Below, one piece after another: positions 22,552 through 24,772 of a DNA stretch of 24,772 nucleotides (the first letter of the stretch is position 1; each line of letters opens with the position of its first letter). The translations under genes and the position numbers were made by a program. The notes beneath the pieces are model-generated. The model was not told the DNA's origin, searched no databases, and was given only the letters and a program-made list of their open reading frames with translations. Source of the DNA: Bacillota bacterium (lineage in GTDB: Bacteria > Bacillota > Clostridia > Christensenellales > CAG-138); contig JAEWYV010000081.1 of assembly GCA_023458615.1 (NCBI GenBank), positions 1 to 24,772 on the forward strand, written 5' to 3'.

Positions 22552-22961
22552 AGCAGATCCTCCGGGCCAAAGGAATGCGGCAGGAGTTCGCCAAGGGTGC
22601 TTTCGATATAGTTCCGCTTGCCATCTGCGAATACAACCGGCATATCATCTGCACAAAACTCGCGTAAGACCTGTCTGCAAACGCCGCAGGGAGCCGCCGG
22701 ATTTTTGCCGGAGCAAACAATGACGATCGCCTCAAAATCCCGTTCTCCCTCTGAGACGGCCTTGAAAACCGCCGTACGTTCGGCGCAATTGGTCGGCGTA
22801 TAAGAGGCGCTCTCAATATTGCAGCCGAGATAATAGGTGCCGTCCTTGCCCTTCAGGCAGGCGCCAACCTGAAAATGCGAATACGGGGTATATGCCCGAT
22901 TCGTCGCCTCATAGGCAAGGTCGAGCATCTTTTCACGCTCTCCTGCGCTTAGTTTTTTCAT
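22548..22961 (-). CDS. cdd: Cytidine deaminase
   Basis: Pyrimidine salvage enzyme deaminating cytidine and deoxycytidine to uridine and deoxyuridine. The 137-residue size fits the small homotetrameric class, which uses three zinc cysteines: C59 with catalytic E61 (NCAERTAVF), and C92, C95 (PCGVCRQ). The N-terminal AYTPYSHFQVGACL and GCNIESASY bind the nucleoside. The ATG overlaps the ybeY stop by four bases; the ribosome binding site is poor, so translation probably depends on coupling. In B. subtilis a dgkA gene sits between ybeY and cdd; it is absent here. Confidence 0.96.
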   Translation of the reverse strand: MKKLSAGEREKMLDLAYEATNRAYTPYSHFQVGACLKGKDGTYYLGCNIESASYTPTNCAERTAVFKAVSEGERDFEAIVIVCSGKNPAAPCGVCRQVLREFCADDMPVVFADGKRNYIESTLGELLPHSFGPEDLL

Positions 22962-23398
22962 CTGGGATACCCCATTTCGATTAATATTTCATCTTGCTTG
23001 CCCATCATCTTTCTTTCATCCTCCGGCGTCATGTGATCATATCCGAGGATATGAAGTGCACCGTGGACGGAGAGAAAGGCAAGCTCCCGCTCCAGCGAAT
23101 GACCATACTCCTGCGCCTGTTCTTCGGCGCGTTCATAGCAGATTGCGATGTCGCCCAGATATCCATCCGGCGGACAGAGAATCGCATCCCCTTCCCAAGC
23201 GGGAAAGGTCAGTACGTCCGTCACTCGATCGATATGACGATAGCATTCATTGAGCCGCTGGATTTCCTCCGCATCGGTAATGAGTACACAAACATCTGCG
23301 GCTGCCCCCGCCTTTTGTAGTGTCGACTCGACAGCACGGCGGATCAATGATGTTGCCGATTCGGGTATACATTCCAGCTCTGTTTGTATGTCGATCAT
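22958..23398 (-). CDS. ybeY: rRNA maturation RNase YbeY
   Basis: Zinc-dependent endoribonuclease involved in 16S rRNA 3' processing and ribosome quality control. The 146-residue protein carries the metal motif H112-x3-H116-x5-H122 in VHGALHILGYDHMTPED, and the upstream DVLTFPAWEG and LGDIAICYERA typical of the family. ATG at 23398 overlaps the stop of the HD-domain gene by four bases and has GGAGG 7 bases upstream. The era neighbourhood fits a ribosome-assembly role. Confidence 0.96.
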   Translation of the reverse strand: MIDIQTELECIPESATSLIRRAVESTLQKAGAAADVCVLITDAEEIQRLNECYRHIDRVTDVLTFPAWEGDAILCPPDGYLGDIAICYERAEEQAQEYGHSLERELAFLSVHGALHILGYDHMTPEDERKMMGKQDEILIEMGYPR

Positions 23399-24772
23399 GA
23401 TGCCGCCTCCGTTCCGGGATAGCGGATGCGTTCGTGCATCAATCCGGTGAGCGTGACCAGAAAGCTTTTTTCAATCTTGTTTATCTCATCCAGCGTCAGC
23501 GGACTCTGGCGGAGCTGCCCGTCATCCATCTTGCCCTGTACAATGCGGCGCACCATCTCCGCGACATCCTCTCGTGTTGGTTCGCTCAGTGAGCGAACAG
23601 CAGCCTCGCAGCTATCCGCAAGCATCACGATTGCGCTTTCCTTTGTGCTCGGCAAGCCGCCGGGATAGCGAAACAGGCGCTCAATGACCGGCTCTCCGTC
23701 CTGCGTTTGCATTTGCTTTGCCTTATGATAGAAGTAGGCAACCAGCGTTGTACCGTGGTGCTCGGCTACGATCTTCTTCACTTCCGAAGGCATGCGATAG
23801 CGCGAAAGATAGGACATCGCATCCTTTTGGTGCGCAATGATAAATCCCGCGCTTTCCTCCGGTGAAAGGGTATCATGGATGTTTTGTCCATTCTGATTTT
23901 CCATGAAATACAACGGACGACGCAACTTGCCAACGTCATGATACATAGCGCCTGTTCGGGCAAGTAGCGCGTTTGCGCCGATTGCCTCTGCCGCGCCTTC
24001 CGCGAGCGAGGCAACCATCATGCTGTGGTGATAGGTGCCCGGCGCAGAGGTCATCATTTTTCGAAGCAACGGATGATTGGTATTGGCGAGTTCGTGCAAA
24101 CGCGCCGGGGTGACGATGTCAAATAGGTTCTCCCACATGCTTAACATGCCAACGCAGAACACGGAGAGAATCAACGCGGATGCCATCTGCAAACCTGCGT
24201 AAATCAAAGAGGTGTTCCACGAGTATTGCAGAATCACGCCACCGGCAACGACAATTGCCGCGCCAGCAAGACCGCCGAGTGCGCCGGCGGCAATCAGCGT
24301 GCCGCGTTTTTTGCTCCGCTCGGCAACGAGCATGGTCATTTGCCCGGAGATCAAGATTGCCGCCATAGAAAGAATGGAGTCCGACCCGAACAGCGTTACC
24401 CCGCTCCCGCCGGAGAGCAGAGAAAACGACATGGCAAATGCAATATTCACCGCCTCCGCAGTTTTGCGCGACACAAGCAACGTGGTGAGCAAAACGCCGA
24501 AAATTGCCGGTGTCACCCGCGGGTCAATGACGTAGCAGACCCACTCCAGCAGCAACGAAAGCACCAGCACCAACGCTAAAATTGTCATTTGCTTGCTGGA
24601 AGAAAACGTCTGCTGTTCAAAGAAATATAGGTATAACAGCAGCACGCCATAGACGCAGAACAGATAGGCAATTGCGCCGGGGTTGAGATGGCTTGCAGCC
24701 TCTGCCCCTTTGACCAAATCCAGCGAAAGCAGCGTGTTGTATTGATCCTGCGTCACCGTCTGTCCCGCCGCC
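23395..24772 (-). CDS. pgpH: 7TM-HD domain phosphodiesterase, PgpH/YqfF type (5' end beyond window)
   Basis: Membrane-bound HD-family hydrolase; the Listeria homologue PgpH degrades the second messenger c-di-AMP. The gene is partial: a GTG at 24756 is internal, and the frame continues as AAGQTVTQDQYNTLLSLDLV to the edge, matching the end of the family's extracellular 7TMR-HDED domain. Seven hydrophobic segments follow (from IAYLFCVYGVLLLYLYFF to ALILSVFCVGMLSM). The cytoplasmic HD domain has APGTYHHSMMVASLAEGAAE, the metal motif MYHDVGKLRRP, IIAHQKDA, VAEHHGTTLVAYFY and MLADSCEAAVRSL. All expected metal ligands seem intact. It heads the overlapping ybeY-cdd-era run. Confidence 0.93.
   Translation of the reverse strand, partial: AAGQTVTQDQYNTLLSLDLVKGAEAASHLNPGAIAYLFCVYGVLLLYLYFFEQQTFSSSKQMTILALVLVLSLLLEWVCYVIDPRVTPAIFGVLLTTLLVSRKTAEAVNIAFAMSFSLLSGGSGVTLFGSDSILSMAAILISGQMTMLVAERSKKRGTLIAAGALGGLAGAAIVVAGGVILQYSWNTSLIYAGLQMASALILSVFCVGMLSMWENLFDIVTPARLHELANTNHPLLRKMMTSAPGTYHHSMMVASLAEGAAEAIGANALLARTGAMYHDVGKLRRPLYFMENQNGQNIHDTLSPEESAGFIIAHQKDAMSYLSRYRMPSEVKKIVAEHHGTTLVAYFYHKAKQMQTQDGEPVIERLFRYPGGLPSTKESAIVMLADSCEAAVRSLSEPTREDVAEMVRRIVQGKMDDGQLRQSPLTLDEINKIEKSFLVTLTGLMHERIRYPGTEAAS

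Noticed and set aside
24754..24756. GTG start for the HD-domain gene
   Set aside because: The frame continues upstream with sequence matching the family's extracellular domain, so the gene is cut by the window edge.

Overview
The window is ordinary chromosomal backbone of a Firmicute, most likely class Clostridia. The strongest taxonomic clue is the SCIFF pair (scfA/scfB), a ribosomal peptide and radical-SAM maturase that is close to universal in Clostridia. Supporting clues are a T-box leader on hisS-aspS, HemZ, a Rel of the bifunctional RxKD class, TmcAL, and Pta/AckA acetate fermentation, which together suggest an anaerobe. Base composition looks moderate (G+C a little above half by eye), which fits a mid-G+C clostridial lineage better than classical low-G+C Clostridium; I cannot name a genus. 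I see no mobile element, CRISPR array, tRNA or rRNA gene.

Layout. All genes except tmcAL are on the minus strand, so transcription runs right to left. (1) 24772-20845: partial 7TM-HD (PgpH/YqfF type), ybeY, cdd, era, recO; the first three junctions are 4-base ATGA overlaps. (2) 20604-18265: an L,D-transpeptidase lipoprotein and an M23 peptidase, two exported cell-wall enzymes with Thr/Pro linkers. (3) 18067-15937: rsmD, coaD and a coiled-coil protein with an acidic tail. (4) 15845-15066: a patatin-like lipase, bounded by a terminator on each side. (5) 13675-14877: tmcAL, the only plus-strand gene, divergent from pta across a control region full of inverted repeats. (6) 13488-7062: pta, ackA, scfA, scfB, recJ, apt. 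(7) 6801-2000: relA, dtd, a metallo-beta-lactamase-fold hydrolase and hemZ, with junctions of -1 to 21 bases. (8) 2003-1: a consensus promoter whose -35 box contains the hemZ stop codon, then a T-box leader controlling hisS and aspS (cut by the window edge).

How the genes relate. Pta and AckA make ATP and acetate from acetyl-CoA, and the divergent neighbour TmcAL uses acetate and ATP to acetylate tRNA-Met. The Rel, Dtd, HisRS and AspRS block covers translation quality and amino-acid starvation response. The PgpH-to-RecO block joins c-di-AMP signalling, ribosome maturation and DNA repair.

The most interesting parts are the SCIFF module (seven cysteines, separated from its maturase by a hairpin attenuator), the hisS T-box (its specifier register and discriminator-pairing base do not read simply as histidine), the mirrored promoters and palindromes between pta and tmcAL, the coiled-coil protein next to coaD, and an L,D-transpeptidase with SHAC in place of the usual SHGC catalytic motif.
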